Shown: piece by piece, positions 1 through 12,588 of the stretch | Layout of the letters: the number at the start of each line of letters is the position of its first letter | How positions within the stretch are numbered: the stretch's first letter is position 1 | Origin: Coniferiporia sulphurascens | Lineage: Eukaryota; Basidiomycota; Agaricomycetes; Hymenochaetales; Hymenochaetaceae | Reading direction: 5' to 3' | Assembly (NCBI GenBank): GCA_002794785.1 | Contig: NBBA01000004.1 | Coordinates: forward strand, 1,116,001 to 1,180,000 | Length of the DNA stretch: 64,000 bases | Notes under the pieces: generated by a model | Database searches by the model: none | What the model was told of the DNA's origin: nothing | What the model saw: only the letters and a program-made list of their open reading frames with translations | Position numbers and translations under genes: made by a program

Positions 1-3000
1 GTGCCATTCGGCACTCACTGTTTGTTCTTCAAGCCATAAGCTCACTCGAGACCAGGGGATAGACTGTTCGTCGGGACTGGTCTCGGAAATCTGCACATTT
101 ACAGTGTGGACCAAGGCGAAGATGGCAATTACAAAGCGAGTCTTGTGACAACAAAGAGCTTAAGCAAGAAACCCATCGAATGTGTGGGGTGCATCAAGGA
201 TATAAACTCGGTCGTCGCGCTTAGCGGTAAGAGCTTGATTGACTATTGTCTTAAACATAGCTTACTGTCACTAACTAGACTCGTCCGTGACTCTGTACCC
301 TCTTCCTGATCTCGTTCCTCCGACTCCGCTTCCGCAGGCCCGAAAGGCGTTCTCCTTCGCCGTGAACTCCACGATCGAGAATGTCTCCTCCGATGGCAAC
401 GTTCAATCGTTTGATGACTCCGCGACACCTGTGCAGTCGATGGATGTGCCTACGGTAGTAACGTACTTAGTCGTTGGATCACAAAGAAAGCTGGTGGTTT
501 ATTCCTGGCGAGACGGAGAAGCGCAGGAAGTAAAGGTGCGTTTCACTATACAGCGCGGATACAGCGTCTTCTTATACATTGCAGGAAGCGCCTCTTCCAC
601 ATTCTGCGCGAGTCATCACTTTCCTCAAGCCGACGGTCTTATGTCTTGCGTACACAGCTACTGAGCATGTTCTGTTCTATCTTGATACAATGTCTACGGC
701 GGAGTTGACCATGCCCGTGAATGTGCCCTCGTCCACAAGTGCTGGAGGATACGGTATGAACGCTCTAACAGGGCTTGGAGGATACATGACTTTAGGACTT
801 GCTGCAAAAGCGAAGCCACTGGCTGTCACCATCGGTGAAGACGTGCTCATTCCAAAGGATAGTTAGTGATATTTTATGAATCTCCGTTGGTGTTGTGAAC
901 TTGACGTTCGTCATAGATACGGGCATGTTCTTCAGTGCAGATGGGAAAGCGAAGCCAGAAGGTTTACTTTGGAACGCCCCGCCAGAGGATATTGGTAAAC
1001 GTTTCTAAGTGGATACGTAGAGAGCACGTTCTTACATTTTTTCCAGCATATGCAAAGCCCTACGTTATTTCCATACAATCTTCAGGGACAATACTCGCCT
1101 CCTCTCTTGGCACACCCTCCTCTATTCCTACGGGACCAGCCGGTTTCATACAGGCGCCTGTGCTTCAGGTCCAGTCTTCGTTAACGCTGCAACATGTGCA
1201 GTTTTTAGTCTTACCAAACGTCGCCTCGTCTGCACCGTCAGCGTCGACATTACGCCTGCTCACACCATCTCCCGCTGCAAAGGCGCCCGTATTCGCCATC
1301 TCTACTCCGTTAGATCGAAATGCTGCAGCTTCTGAGGGGAGCGCTGTCTGGTTACTTCGGATGAGATCATGGGGCGAACAGGTCGATGAACTCGTGCAGG
1401 ATGGAAGCTACCCCGAGGCGCTTGCGTTACTAGAAAGCATCGACGAAGCCACCTTGCCTGACAAAGTTAGTTGAATATTTCTTCAGGTTTCTCATACTGA
1501 GTAGAAGCAGGCGTCAAGGCGAGCGAAGATACGCGCTTTGAACGCGGTCTCTCAGTTCAAGAAGAGCGATTTTGACAGCGCAATGAACACGTTCATCGCA
1601 CTGGACACCAATCCGGCGAAAGTTGTCGCCCTGTTCCCGGAAAGCGTTGCAGGTCGACTACACGTTCCTCCAGAACGGTGGATTCCGCTTTTTGGCGGGC
1701 CCGAGCCGAAAGTAGAGGAGAAACCCGAAGAGTCGAAAAAGAAGACGGACGACCGATCCAGTTCCATTGCTCGTACTCCATCTCCCGCGGGTTCAATGCG
1801 AGTCAGGCGGAGGGGCACTCTGGAAACTATGTTTTCTACGGCAGTAGCGGCTGCGAGCCCTGATAAAGATGATGATCGCATTTCTATACGTGGACGAACA
1901 AAGGACAAGGGGAAGGCCATCGGTTCGTGCGACGTTTGTCTTTTTGTACTTCGGTGATAATTGATCATTGACATATACCTTAAAGATACATTCCCTCGTT
2001 CACTTGAGACCCTCCTACGTTACCTTACAGATCGTCGTCCACAAGTTCACCGCGCCTTGGCGGCCGTTCACATCACTCCTGCACAAGCCCACCAATTCCC
2101 CTTTCTCTCCGAAACATCCGTCGATGATCTTCTCGCCCAGCCGGATGCGCCTCTGACGCTGCTCACACCAGTGCAGCTAACGCGATTCGCCCAGATTGTC
2201 GACACTGCGTTGTTCAAAGCTTACTTAATTGTGCGACCTGGTCTTTTGGGCCCTTTGTGTAGTTTGGACAACTGGTGCGAGGTGACCGAGGTGGAAGAGG
2301 TGTTGATGGAACGCGAGGTTCGCTTTATTGATTTTGTACTTCGGGCTGGTTTAATGATTTACACTTACTGGGCCTCAGAAATTCTCGGAATTGGTTTCAT
2401 TGTACAGAGGGAAGAAGATGCACGGGAAGGCGCTGGCTTTGCTTAGACGGTGAGGATTTTGCAAGACTTGGAGGCATGCTTCATTTTAATCCATGGTATC
2501 CGATAGCCTGAGCGAAAAGGAAACCGAGGCGGAAGATAAAATTCGTCCGACAGTCTCCTATGTGCAGAAGCTCGGACCCGAATATTTAGACCAGATATTT
2601 GAGGCGACACGTTGGATCTACGAGCACAACCCCGACTCCGCGTTTGAGGTGCGCACGCAATTGTCTAATATCCTATCCGAAATACATCTCTTAACACTCC
2701 GACCATGCCTTTTCTTTTGCCTTCTGTTCGTGCAGATTTTCACTGCGGAACTTGTGGAGCTCCCCCGGTCGAAGGTTGCAGACTTCCTCGAGGAAGATCT
2801 CAATCCGGGTTTGTGCGCGAAGTACCTTGAATATTTGATCGCAGAAAGAGAGGAAATGTCAACATTATTCCACGATCGTCTCGTCGAGCTCTATCTGGAT
2901 TTTGCCGTAGATGCCAAGAAGAAGGACGAAGGTACCTTGCGAGTTTTTCATACTGCTTCCAGGTTGCTAAATCACATTTATCAAGATACCTATAACCAGG

Positions 3001-3852
3001 AGTATAAGAAGCTCTTGGATTTCATTCAAAGCTCCCGTATTTACAGAGTGGATCGACTTTTCGGATTACTTCCTTCGGACGGTAAAACACAGCTGCGTGC
3101 ATATTATAGGAAATACATACTGACGGACGCCTGACCCTCAGACATGTATGAAGCTCGGGCCATCCTTCTGGGTCGTCTGGGGAAGCACGAAAATGCTTTA
3201 GAGACATATGTTTACCGACTTGGTGACTACATCAAGGCAGAAGAGTAAGTGCAGAGCCTTACCCCGTCGCTGGTAAAAGCTCAGACCGCCCTTTCAGATA
3301 CTGCAAGAGCATATACATACCCAACTCATCGACACAAGACATCTTCCTCTCTCTGCTTAAGATCTATCTCGAACCCCACGCAGTCGCGCAGCAGAAGCAG
3401 CAGCCAGACTTTCTCCAGCCGGCGCTCGAGCTCATCAGCCGTCAGAGCCCGCGCCTCGACACTCTCGAGACTCTGCGTCTTCTGCCGCCGCTCGTCCCCG
3501 CACAGGACATCCGGACATTCCTGCTCGACGCTGCGCGCGCGCCGGTTTTCGACACACGTGTCGTGCGCGAGATACGGAAAGGCTGGAGCGAGCAGGTAGG
3601 GCGGAAGCTTATGGGGTTGCAGAGTCGACGAGTAAGGGTGACGGACGGGAGAATGTACGTGTCATGTCCTTTTTCCTGTCGATCGGATTCACCCATGACC
3701 ATACTTTGTTTACTCTTTACAGATGCCCGCAGTGTCACAAGAGGCTTGGAAACAGCGTTATCGCGGTGCATGCACCAAGGGGCGAGGTCACTCATTATCA
3801 GTGCCGAGAGGCGTTCTCCAATTTGAAGAAACGCGGAGAACATGCACACTGA
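1..3852 (+). CDS. VPS39/VAM6-like HOPS subunit, 5'-truncated by window edge
   Basis: Multi-exon gene whose start lies before the window. The first readable exons (to about position 230) carry the end of a citron-homology (CNH) beta-propeller region (motif LFVGTGLGNLHIYS). A long helical middle follows. The 3' exons hold the Vps39 domain 1 region (around 3145-3250, YEARAILLGRLGKHENALE) and a C-terminal zinc-finger-like domain 2 (CPQCHKRLGNSVIAV and HYQC near 3720-3810). This order is that of Vam6/Vps39, the HOPS tethering subunit acting with Rab7/Ypt7 at vacuole and late-endosome fusion. The last exon ends with TGA at 3852. It converges on the minus-strand gene that ends at 4024. TGF-beta-receptor-associated protein or Vps3 share the architecture and are the main alternatives. 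Individual exon joins were not all resolved. Confidence 0.85.
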
Positions 3853-4023
3853 ACCCAGAAATCCCATCCACTCCGACCCCTTTTCAATAAGCTGTTCTCA
3901 CTGGCACCCACGTTTTCGGAACGCTTCCCCACACATTATATAACACTGTATTACTAGAGTAATTGGTCTACTGCTCGTTCAACACCAGTTCGCGTATCAT
4001 CTGTTGAGCCCAAGTTCCGTGCT

Positions 4024-6062
4024 TCAGTCATCGTCCTCGTCATCTTCTCCGAAAAGGTCCGGTCCATCTATAGTACCGGGTTCCACAGGTACTTGATCCA
4101 CTTTAACTTCAAGGGCGACCCTGACTGGAGTAGAGGCGTACTTTCGCGGGTTGCTACCAAAATGAGTAATTAGGGCGTCTGGAACGAGCATTTGGTAGAC
4201 TGTTGAAGATACAGATTGTTCTTGAGTAAGAAACGCAGGACTGTCACTTCCAATTGTGGTAGACCTTGTAGAAGTATAGTTTGTGCTAGCAAGATGCCGA
4301 GTTCTGATAAGTGAAGTTTGTCGAGATCCGATCGGTGGTGGAGGTGTAATAATGAGGCGTGAGCTGGTGCCAGTGGGAAAACTGGAACGGATAATGCGCT
4401 CTGGTATGTCCCTTGATGGAGTGTAAGTAACGTCACTGGAGTTAGAGCTCAAGATGCTGGAGACAGAGTCATAGACATTAAGCGAGAAACGAGGGCGAGA
4501 GGCGACACGGGTGCTGGGGTCCAATGAAAACTTGAAGCGCCTAGGTGGTGTTGCATAGGCCTGGGAAGGAGAGTGCACTAGGGAAAGAGAAGACGGAAGA
4601 TTCATATCAGACGAGCCCGATTGACTCGAGTCAGTAGCATAAACTCTCAAGTTCGGTGGACTGTATTCGTTTTCTTTAAACGCATTTATCAGAGGTATGT
4701 CTTCCTTCGTTGCTGGCACTTCGGACAAATCGTTTGAAGCGGGCAGGTTGGGAGGAGGAATAGCTTCAGGGGGTTTATAACCCACTCCAGACCTGTCATT
4801 CGCATCGATGCCTTCCAAGGGGTCATGTCCGTCACTTCTGTAATTAACCGAAGCAGGCAGGCCCAGAATATCGTCAAGAGTACGCCAGGGATCGGGAAAA
4901 TCTAAGAGGGAAACTTCTTGCGCTTGAGGGGAAGGCGACCGTACGGGGTGCAGGCTTTCCGGCGACATTTTATGGCGCCGTATACGTCCGTTGCTCAGGG
5001 CGAGTAGGGTGGGGTCTGTAAGTGCTGGTGCATCGGGAGTGAATTTACGTGCATGATTTTTTCCCTGCGATGGTGAGTGACCTGAGAACGGAGACCCGGA
5101 GCATATACCGAATTGATTGAGGCCGCCACCTGACACCATCGTGTTTGGATAAGCCTCGTCACCCTCGAGTTCGTCCACAAATTCTGGTTCGGAGAAGCAC
5201 GAGTTTTGGTAGTCCGTATCCGCTTCCGGCACATTTGAGAGGTAATCCTGGTAAGAGCTAGATCGTTCGCTCCCAGCGTTACCATAATGTAGTGAGTCAG
5301 ATGAGAGACGTGTTGAGGGGTCATCAGAAGCAGATTGGTTCGATAAACGGGTAGACTCAGATCGTCGCCTCACTGTACCTGATAACGCGTGACTCAGATG
5401 TGCTTCTGTACTGGACAATTTACTTGAGGAAAACGTTGAATAAGCTTCAGGGCTATCTTGGGAGATCCTCTGTTAAAAGCTTATTAGTATACCTTCGGCA
5501 TTATTCTTCCCTTCAACCAACCATCCTTTTCCTGGGACTTCCGGCGATCGGCAATATACGTCGAATCCTTTTGGATACAGATGGAGGAGCATTGACTTGT
5601 GCCAGCCCAGCAAAGTCAGGTAAACGTAGTAAGCGATCCATCGTCGCTCGCAACGCAATAGCTAGCATACGCATAAGTACAGTAAGAGTAAGCGCACGCG
5701 AATCGTGACTCACGTTCGTTGATATCCAGAGCTTCTAATATCTTAGAACGCTTCCGACGATTAACCTTGTCTGGACTAGAGCTCGAATAAAGGGTGCTTG
5801 AGAGCGTTCGCAGTGCATATGTAGCCCTTGCCGGCCCGTCGCGTTTACCACAGATATCATTCTTTGCATGAGCAAAAGTTATTTCTTCCACGCGTCCTGG
5901 ATTTGGTCGCGTCGATTGGTCCCTTGTCTCGCCGCGGGGGCCATTCTGGAGCCCTCGGGCGAGAACTTGATGCCGCTGCTTCGAGAAGTGACCCTTCTGG
6001 ACCCGTCCAGCGACATCCTTTGTACGTGCTCTAGCCGCGTTCCTGTTCACGAACATCGCCAT
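4024..6062 (-). CDS. Hypothetical disordered protein, 644 aa
   Basis: I do not recognise a family. A consistent three-exon model reads through: 6062-5714, 5661-5522 and 5469-4024. The two introns are both 52 nt, and the second has a clear TACTAAT branch site just before its acceptor. The total is 645 codons. The N-terminal 115 residues are basic (Arg/Lys-rich, for example NRRKRSKILEALD). The second exon encodes a short region that looks ordered (MDRLLRLPDFAGLAQV). The remaining ~480 residues are Ser/Thr/Pro-rich low complexity and end in an acidic tail (FGEDDEDDD). The amino-terminal exon is the least certain part, because the opposite strand is also open there. The start at 6062 faces the RRM gene at 6687. 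A nuclear or cytoskeletal regulatory protein is possible but is not shown by the sequence. Confidence 0.55.
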
Positions 6063-6686
6063 GATCGCTGGTCGAGGATAAACAGTTTAACGACTGCTCG
6101 CACCTTCTACCACCCATATAGTTTGCGCCAGCCATAACGGACTTGGAACGCAGGTAAACCTATGTAGCTTTTCTGTGAAGGTTTCTGAAAGGCGTTTTGT
6201 AAGATATTGTCGACTGGTGAACTCTCGCAACCCGGGTTCCGGGATATAACGACTTGAAATGAAGTCACACTTGATCACAGTCACTGGTAGCCTGGCGTGG
6301 GAATGTCGTCTTACGGCGGCAGACTGGGACTGGTATTGGCGCTTCGTTTTCTTCAACCCCCACCTGCTGCGCTCCTCGTACTTCAGCAACGGACACGTTT
6401 CGCACGACATCGCGTAGACAGCGAACCACAACGCTTAAGGTTTTAGTCGCTCAGAGACTGTGATTGTACCTACTTTGTCTGTTGAGAAAATCATGTACGT
6501 GCTTAGTGAAGTTGTATCTTGCGAGCGCTTCATGCATGTACATTCTTGTCTGACTTGTTCTCTTCCTGTCGTATGGTCATCTGTGCTTGCTATACCAGTA
6601 TACCTTGAAGACGATTGTCCCTGTCTTTAGCTGCTTCAACGAAGTTTTTGCTGTCATACATTGTCTGTTCTTGAGTCGCGCAAGCC

Positions 6687-8152
6687 ATGCCTGAAGACGA
6701 TTTTGACATCTATGGCGAGGACGACGGGTACGATGCTTCAATGGGACCTGAAGTAAGATTTCATTATGTATCTCGTTTCGAGAGAGTTTTGGGAACTAAT
6801 TGCGGAATCTGAAGGGTGCGAATGACTACGGTCTTCAGAACTTAGACGAGCTCGATGAACATGCAAGCAATGAGCCGTCAACTGGTGAAAAACGCCCACG
6901 TGAGGAAGAAGAACCCGGGACAGGTTCAACTCAACATCAAGAATTACCGGCAGACGTGCCAGATTCAATGAACACTAACGCGGGCCCTTCTACTCAGAAC
7001 AGCACTCCTCCTCCTAACGGGACGCTTAACAGTAACTCGAATGTAGGCTTAGCAGGTACATCACCTAACATGGACGCTCTGTATATTGGCGATCTGCAAT
7101 GGGTCTGTTTGTCCCACTATCTTATTCTATTTCTGTTTTCTGAAATTGCGAGTGGCGCTATGTGAAGTGGACGACCGATGACGATTTGCGACAAATCGCC
7201 CTAAATATTGGTGTTAACATTGATCTCAAGGACATCACTTTCTCGGAGCATAAAGTTAACGGGAAAAGTAAAGGGTAATGGTCATACCTTATCTACTACG
7301 GCTTGTGTTGACGAGAGACTTTCCCAGTATTGCGTATATTGAGTGCCACAGCGCCGAGAATGCAGCAGTGCTAAAAAACTGGTTTGATAATAAGTGAGAT
7401 CACATTTTAACTCCATAATGTCGCTGTCCTGACAATTCACCAGCGAATTTCAAAACCGACGCGCAAGCACGAATCTTGCCAATACATCACAGGGAAACCC
7501 GTTCCGCACTTTACCAAAAGGTTGTTCTACCTTTAGCATTCGTTAACTTGTGGCTTATAAGTATCACAGAGCCACCTCCTCGCGAGGGTCGCGTCGGCCA
7601 TCACAACAATCAAGGCAACCAGGCCAGTGGTGGTTTCGGAAGGGGTGGTGGAGGTGGCTTCCGCGGAAATCAGCAGAGCAACATGGGATCTGTTGCACCT
7701 GTAAGCCAGCCGCGCGGCGGCATGATGGGAGGAGGCATGATGCGCGGTGGGGCAATGGGAGGAGCCGGCGGTTTTCAAATGCCAAATATGAACATGATGA
7801 ATATGATGAACGGTGCAGCAAACCAGTTTGGGGGCATGCCATTTGGTAGGGGTACTGGAATGATTCCTCAGGGTCCCAGGGGTGGTATGATGGGTGGTAA
7901 TTTTGGCGGAGGACGAGGCGGAGGTATGATGGGCGGTGTTGGTGAGTTTTTACTTTGTTATATGTTTTACCTTGTCCTGATCGGTGTCGACAAGGCATGG
8001 GCATGCTACCCACAGGTCCCATGGGCGGACGCGGGGGCTTCAATGGACAGGTGACTGGTCACTTCAACCCTGCTTTCATGCAAAACCAGAATGCGGGCCA
8101 GTTCGGTCCCGACGGACCGAGAAAGCGCTTCAAGATGGAACAGAGCGGTTAG
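6687..8152 (+). CDS. CPSF6-like RRM protein (cleavage factor Im large-subunit type)
   Basis: The start is ATG at 6687 ([16 protein letters not shown]); exon 1 ends at 6752, exon 2 is 6815-7102 and exon 3 starts at 7168. After an acidic, disordered leader comes one RRM whose first strand and helix read ALYIGDLQW then WTTDDDLRQ across an intron. This is the CPSF6/7-type RRM signature, in which a double Trp-Thr-Thr follows RNP2. RNP1-like residues AYIECHS follow. The C-terminal half is Gly/Met/Arg-rich with repeated GGMMGG blocks, and the protein ends with a short basic stretch ([12 protein letters not shown]). In animals this family helps select poly(A) sites as part of CFIm. The low-complexity tail replaces the RS domain of the animal protein. 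Ortholog assignment rests on the RRM only. Confidence 0.8.
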
Positions 8153-8530
8153 GGGGGTTCGCACTAATTAAAGAACGGCTTCCAACTGGTCTTACGCCTT
8201 TGCGTCTTTCTTCCCGTTCATTAACTCTTATATTTTATCGTTGTAAATGCGAGCCAAGTTAGATGTTCTAGCACGCTCTCCTACCTGTCAAAATTCGTGT
8301 ATAGCTGTAATGTTTTTAAACTTAGTAAAATCCAACGAATACATTTTACTCTATTGATGACGTGTCATGTGTGCTGATGATATTGTTGCGCGTTTCGACG
8401 CGTTTCACGGTTGTGAACTCAGTTATACTCGCCGAATCGCGGATTTCAGCGCTAACCTCGTTTCTTCGTCTCTGAACACACCGGCTTGAATGCAAGACCA
8501 GTCTGGCTGGACCTGCCTTTCCGTACTCTT

Positions 8531-10917
8531 ATGAGCACTGTCGATTTAGAGCTTCAAATGCCGTCTGACATGCGCGGCTCTCCGCGCGTCTCTGGAGACG
8601 CAGCGACTTCACACTCCTTCCTGGGCGCTCAGACGGGCTCCTCTCCCGACCGCACTCCAAAACGACGAGGTATTCTCCTTTTAACAGTCGAAACACCTAC
8701 GACCGGTTCCTTTCCTCGGTTCACGCAAACCCAGCCCGCTCGATGGAGGTCACCAGAGTACTTGTTCTATGGTGCGGTGTTTATTATTGCTATTCCCATG
8801 ATGGTGTGGAATCCTGTATTATTGAGCCAAGGTATCGTCTACATTGCAACACCGTCGTATAAATAATTGATGTTATATTGACAAATCCCTTAGACACAAA
8901 TCCAAATTATCCTTTGTTCAAGGCCCGTCTCTCGGACGGGTGGATTTTTGGTAGAAAGATTGTGTGTCTTTGCTTTCATTTGACGTTTCTATTATGTTGT
9001 TAATATCTTCGTCGTTTAGGACAACAGCGATGCGCAGTATCGTTCCTTCCGAAACAACTTACCTCTCCTCACAGCTATCGCATGCACATTCCTCCTTCTC
9101 AAGAGCATCTACTTAAAACTCTTCAACCATATACGTGTCTCAGAGCATGGCACGCTACTCCATCAGCTACCGTTCATATTCGTATTCTCTATATTATTCT
9201 TAACGGGTTTACATGGGGCGAATGCACTTAAAATCCTTTTTATCCTGAGCTTGAACTATGCTATCGGAAAAGTCTTTAAATCATCAAAATTAACTCCCAT
9301 TTTGACTTGGGCATTCAATATGGGCGTCCTCTTCGCAATTGAGCGGAACTCTGGATACCGGTTTTCCAGCATATCCTCTTCTTTGGCCTTTCTGGTGCGA
9401 TATTTCCTTTCCGACCTTGCCCACTTCCGAACGTCTTAAATTACGGTCCCAGGACAGTGTACAAGGAGCTTATCCCCGGTGGTATATCCCCTTCAACTTC
9501 ACAATGTTGCGGCTTGTGTCGTTCAATATGGATCTCTACTGGGCTTCTTGCGCAGCGAGTTCATCCCGTGTAAGTGTACCGACATGGTTGTACTTCAAAA
9601 TTCACGTTAAGAACTTTATTAGGTTGTCCACTCTGAGAGCGAGATGATGAATCACAAACAGCGGACTACAACACCACATGAGCTCGAGGTTTACTCTTTC
9701 GTAAATTACATCGCGTACGTGTTGTACCCGCCGCTCTTTATAGCAGGTCCGATCATGACTTTCAACGACTTCATGTGGCAGGTACGAGAACGTAAACGAT
9801 GCAGCGCCTTTCCGTGTGACTAAAAATTGATAAATTTTAAGCATATTAAGTCGACGTCCGTACCATCGTGGACAACAGTCGCCAAATACCTCGGAAGGTT
9901 TCTCGGGTGCCTACTGACGATGGAGTTTATTCTGCATTATATGTATGTTGTGGCCATTAAAGATATGGCTGCTTGGAAGGGCGACACCCCGTTCGGGCTC
10001 AGCATGATTGGACTTTGGAACTTGTACATTGTGTGGCTTAAGGCGAGTCATTTTCAAAAAGCGTTGGGGAAATGCGCTCACATGCGAAGATATTATGTTT
10101 AGCTACTTATACCCTGGCGTTTTTTCCGATTATGGGCCCTTGCAGATGGCATAGTCCCTCCCGAAAATATGATTAGATGCATGACAAACAATTTCTCGGC
10201 CCAGGGCTTTTGGAGGGCCTGGCACAGGAGTTATAACCTCTGGATAGTGAGGTATGTCATTTATCCCTTCGCCAGAAATGTAGCATTTATATTTTCTACA
10301 AGATATATGTACATTCCGCTCGGTGGAGCCAAAAATGTTATCATGTCTACGACGCTCATATTCACTTTCGTTGCGCTCTGGCACGACCTAACGTTCCGTC
10401 TTCTTGCATGGGGATGGCTCATCAGTCTTTTCATCATACCCGAGGTTTTGGCAAAATACCTCCTACCGCCGGCAAAAGTGAGTCGGATGAACAATGAGCG
10501 ATAGCTCGATTATACGTTACTTATGACTTGGATTACAGTTCGGGAATCGTCCTTGGTATCGCCATGTCTGTGCTGTCGGATGTGTCGGTAATATTCTGAT
10601 GATGATGACCGCAAACCTTGTCGGGTTCGTTATTGGGGTTGACGGCATGAAGTACATGATCGGACAGCTTTTCGGAACTTCGGAAGGTCGGTCATCACAC
10701 AACCGGGAGGGACGGTGTCGTTCTGACATTTCTGACACACTAGGTCTACGTTATCTCTTCGTTGCCTGCATCTGTATTTTTATTTCCATCCAAGTTATGT
10801 TTGAATATAGGTGAGTTCCTGCTTTGATTTATAGGACGATGATTTTGACCTATTTCACTTTATCTTCCGTGATGCAGAGAAGAGGAAAAGCGCAATGGGA
10901 TATTTAGAAATTGTTAA
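8531..10917 (+). CDS. GUP1: GUP1-type MBOAT membrane O-acyltransferase
   Basis: Multi-exon gene from ATG 8531 (an in-frame upstream ATG at 8486 is possible) to TAA at 10915-10917. After an ~75-residue cytosolic leader, hydrophobic segments fill most of the protein. Diagnostic regions are [13 protein letters not shown]-type loops, [18 protein letters not shown] and [16 protein letters not shown], which holds the conserved MBOAT histidine within a membrane segment. Gup1 acts in the ER in lipid remodelling of GPI anchors in yeast and was first named for glycerol uptake. The gene for GPI ethanolamine-phosphate transferase lies 17 kb away in the same window, which I take as coincidence. The last coding exon is short and starts just after 10870. 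HHAT-like acyltransferases are related, but the fungal member of this class is Gup1. Confidence 0.85.
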
Positions 10918-11099
10918 GGACGCTCTTTTCCCGACCCCTCGGGGTCTCGCCCTTCGGACATATCGATCGGCCTGTCGCGCGTGTTTTCCGATAGTTTATA
11001 CGTTCTCTCTCCCTCTTCTACGATGCGTGTGTCCTGCTGTGTGTAGTTAGATCGGCATACTCGTTCCTTTCAAAAAGCTCTCTACATGCTGTCGTCTTC

Positions 11100-12588
11100 A
11101 TGTCTTCGTTAAACGAAAAGTTGGGCGCTGCGCTCGAATCGCGGCGTCGTCGCAACATTTTGCGGCGCCTCCCATCGCCGACGCGTGTATGCACGGATCC
11201 CGGCGCCGAAGCGGCGTTAGTCGACTTCGTCTCGAACGATTACCTATCTCTGACTTCCTACGCGCCTTTACGTGCACACGTCCTCGAGGCTCTCCAAGCC
11301 GAGCCCGCCATCCTCGGTTCGGGCGGCTCGCGGCTTCTCGTCAATCCGCACGGACACAATGCACTCGAGGAGCGACTGTGCGCGTTTTTCGATGCGCCCG
11401 CCGCACTACTCTTCAACAGCGGCTTCGACGCGAACGCAAGTTTGTTCGCAACCGTGCCGCAGGCAGGGGACGTTGTCGTGTTCGACGAGTTTATCCATGC
11501 CAGCGTGCATGACGGGTTGCGTGCCTCGCGTCTTGCCCTTCGTTCGTCTGGGTCGTCATCCTCCGGTGGACGGGGATCCAGCTCGCTCTTTGCGTTCTCG
11601 CACAATTCTATATCTGCCCTGCGCACCCTCTTGACAACTCTTCTTGAGGACCCTGTGCGCGGTCCCGCTCTCAGGAACGGATCTGGCAGTGTTTTTGTCG
11701 CTGTCGAGTCTTTGTATAGCATGGACGGGACGTTTGCGCCTCTGCCGGCGATTGTGGAAACTCTTGAAGAGATGTTTCCGCAAGGAAATACACACCTGAT
11801 CGTTGACGAGGCCCATTCGACAGGGTTGTATGGCCCTGCTGGTCGCGGACTGGTGGCACACTGGGGACTTGAGGCGAAGGTATTTGCAAGGTTGCATACA
11901 TTCGGAAAGGCATTGGCTAGCAATGGAGGTATGTACATATAAGATCATATTCATGCGCATATACTGAGGTATTTGTGGCCAGCGGTAGTGTTGACTAGCC
12001 AGTTGGCGAAAAGTTACCTGCTCAATTACGCACGGCCACTCATTTACACAACCGCACTGAGCTGCGCGAACGTCGTTGCTATCAACTGTTCCTTCAACAT
12101 GCTTGAAAATGGCACAACGGCAAGGGTCCGTTGCAGTACTCTCTGATCCTTTCCCTGCTGACCAGTGTCTGCCTACACGCCAGCTCGCGATAAAATTACA
12201 CGACCTGACTCGATACACCCTGAATCTGTTGCAGCGTCGGCTCGCAACGTTCCCTCCAGATCTCATTTCTCTCCCGGTCCACCTTCTTGACAAATCTCCC
12301 TTCAATCTTTTTTCGCCGATTATTCCCGTTATGACCCCTTCTCCCCGCCCTCTTTCCGCATATCTGCGTGATCTCGGGCTCAATGCGCGTCCAATAACTT
12401 GGCCGACCGTACCAAAAGGCAAAGATCGCGTAAGAGTATGCCTTCATGCCGGCAACACGAAGGAAGATATAGATCGCCTGGTGGATGCTGTCGTGTGTTG
12501 GGCGCAAACAGAGTTGAAGGGGAGCCCGAGAGGGAGAACGGTAATGACTGGGGGAGGGACCGACGCATTCATAGAGGCAAAGCTTTGA
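11100..12588 (+). CDS. KAPA synthase-like PLP enzyme (alpha-oxoamine synthase family), 464 aa
   Basis: Three exons, 11100-11928, 11983-12125 and 12166-12588, give 465 codons with all joins in frame. The third intron boundary uses a 40-nt intron starting GTCCGT. Fold type I PLP-enzyme motifs are in order: substrate-end SNDYLSL, glycine-rich LGSGGSRLLVNPHG, LFNSGFDANAS, the PLP-binding VDEAHSTGLYGPAGRG, and a Schiff-base lysine in HTFGKALASNG. This is the pattern of 8-amino-7-oxononanoate synthase (BioF), which condenses pimeloyl thioester with alanine in biotin synthesis. 5-aminolevulinate synthase, 2-amino-3-ketobutyrate ligase and serine palmitoyltransferase are relatives; length and the LVNPHG region favour BioF. 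No other biotin gene is adjacent. In the first exon GC content is higher than in its neighbours. Confidence 0.8.

Noticed and set aside
12126..12165. Apparent frameshift in the BioF-like gene
   Set aside because: A 40-nt GT-AG intron joins both frames exactly, so the gene looks intact.
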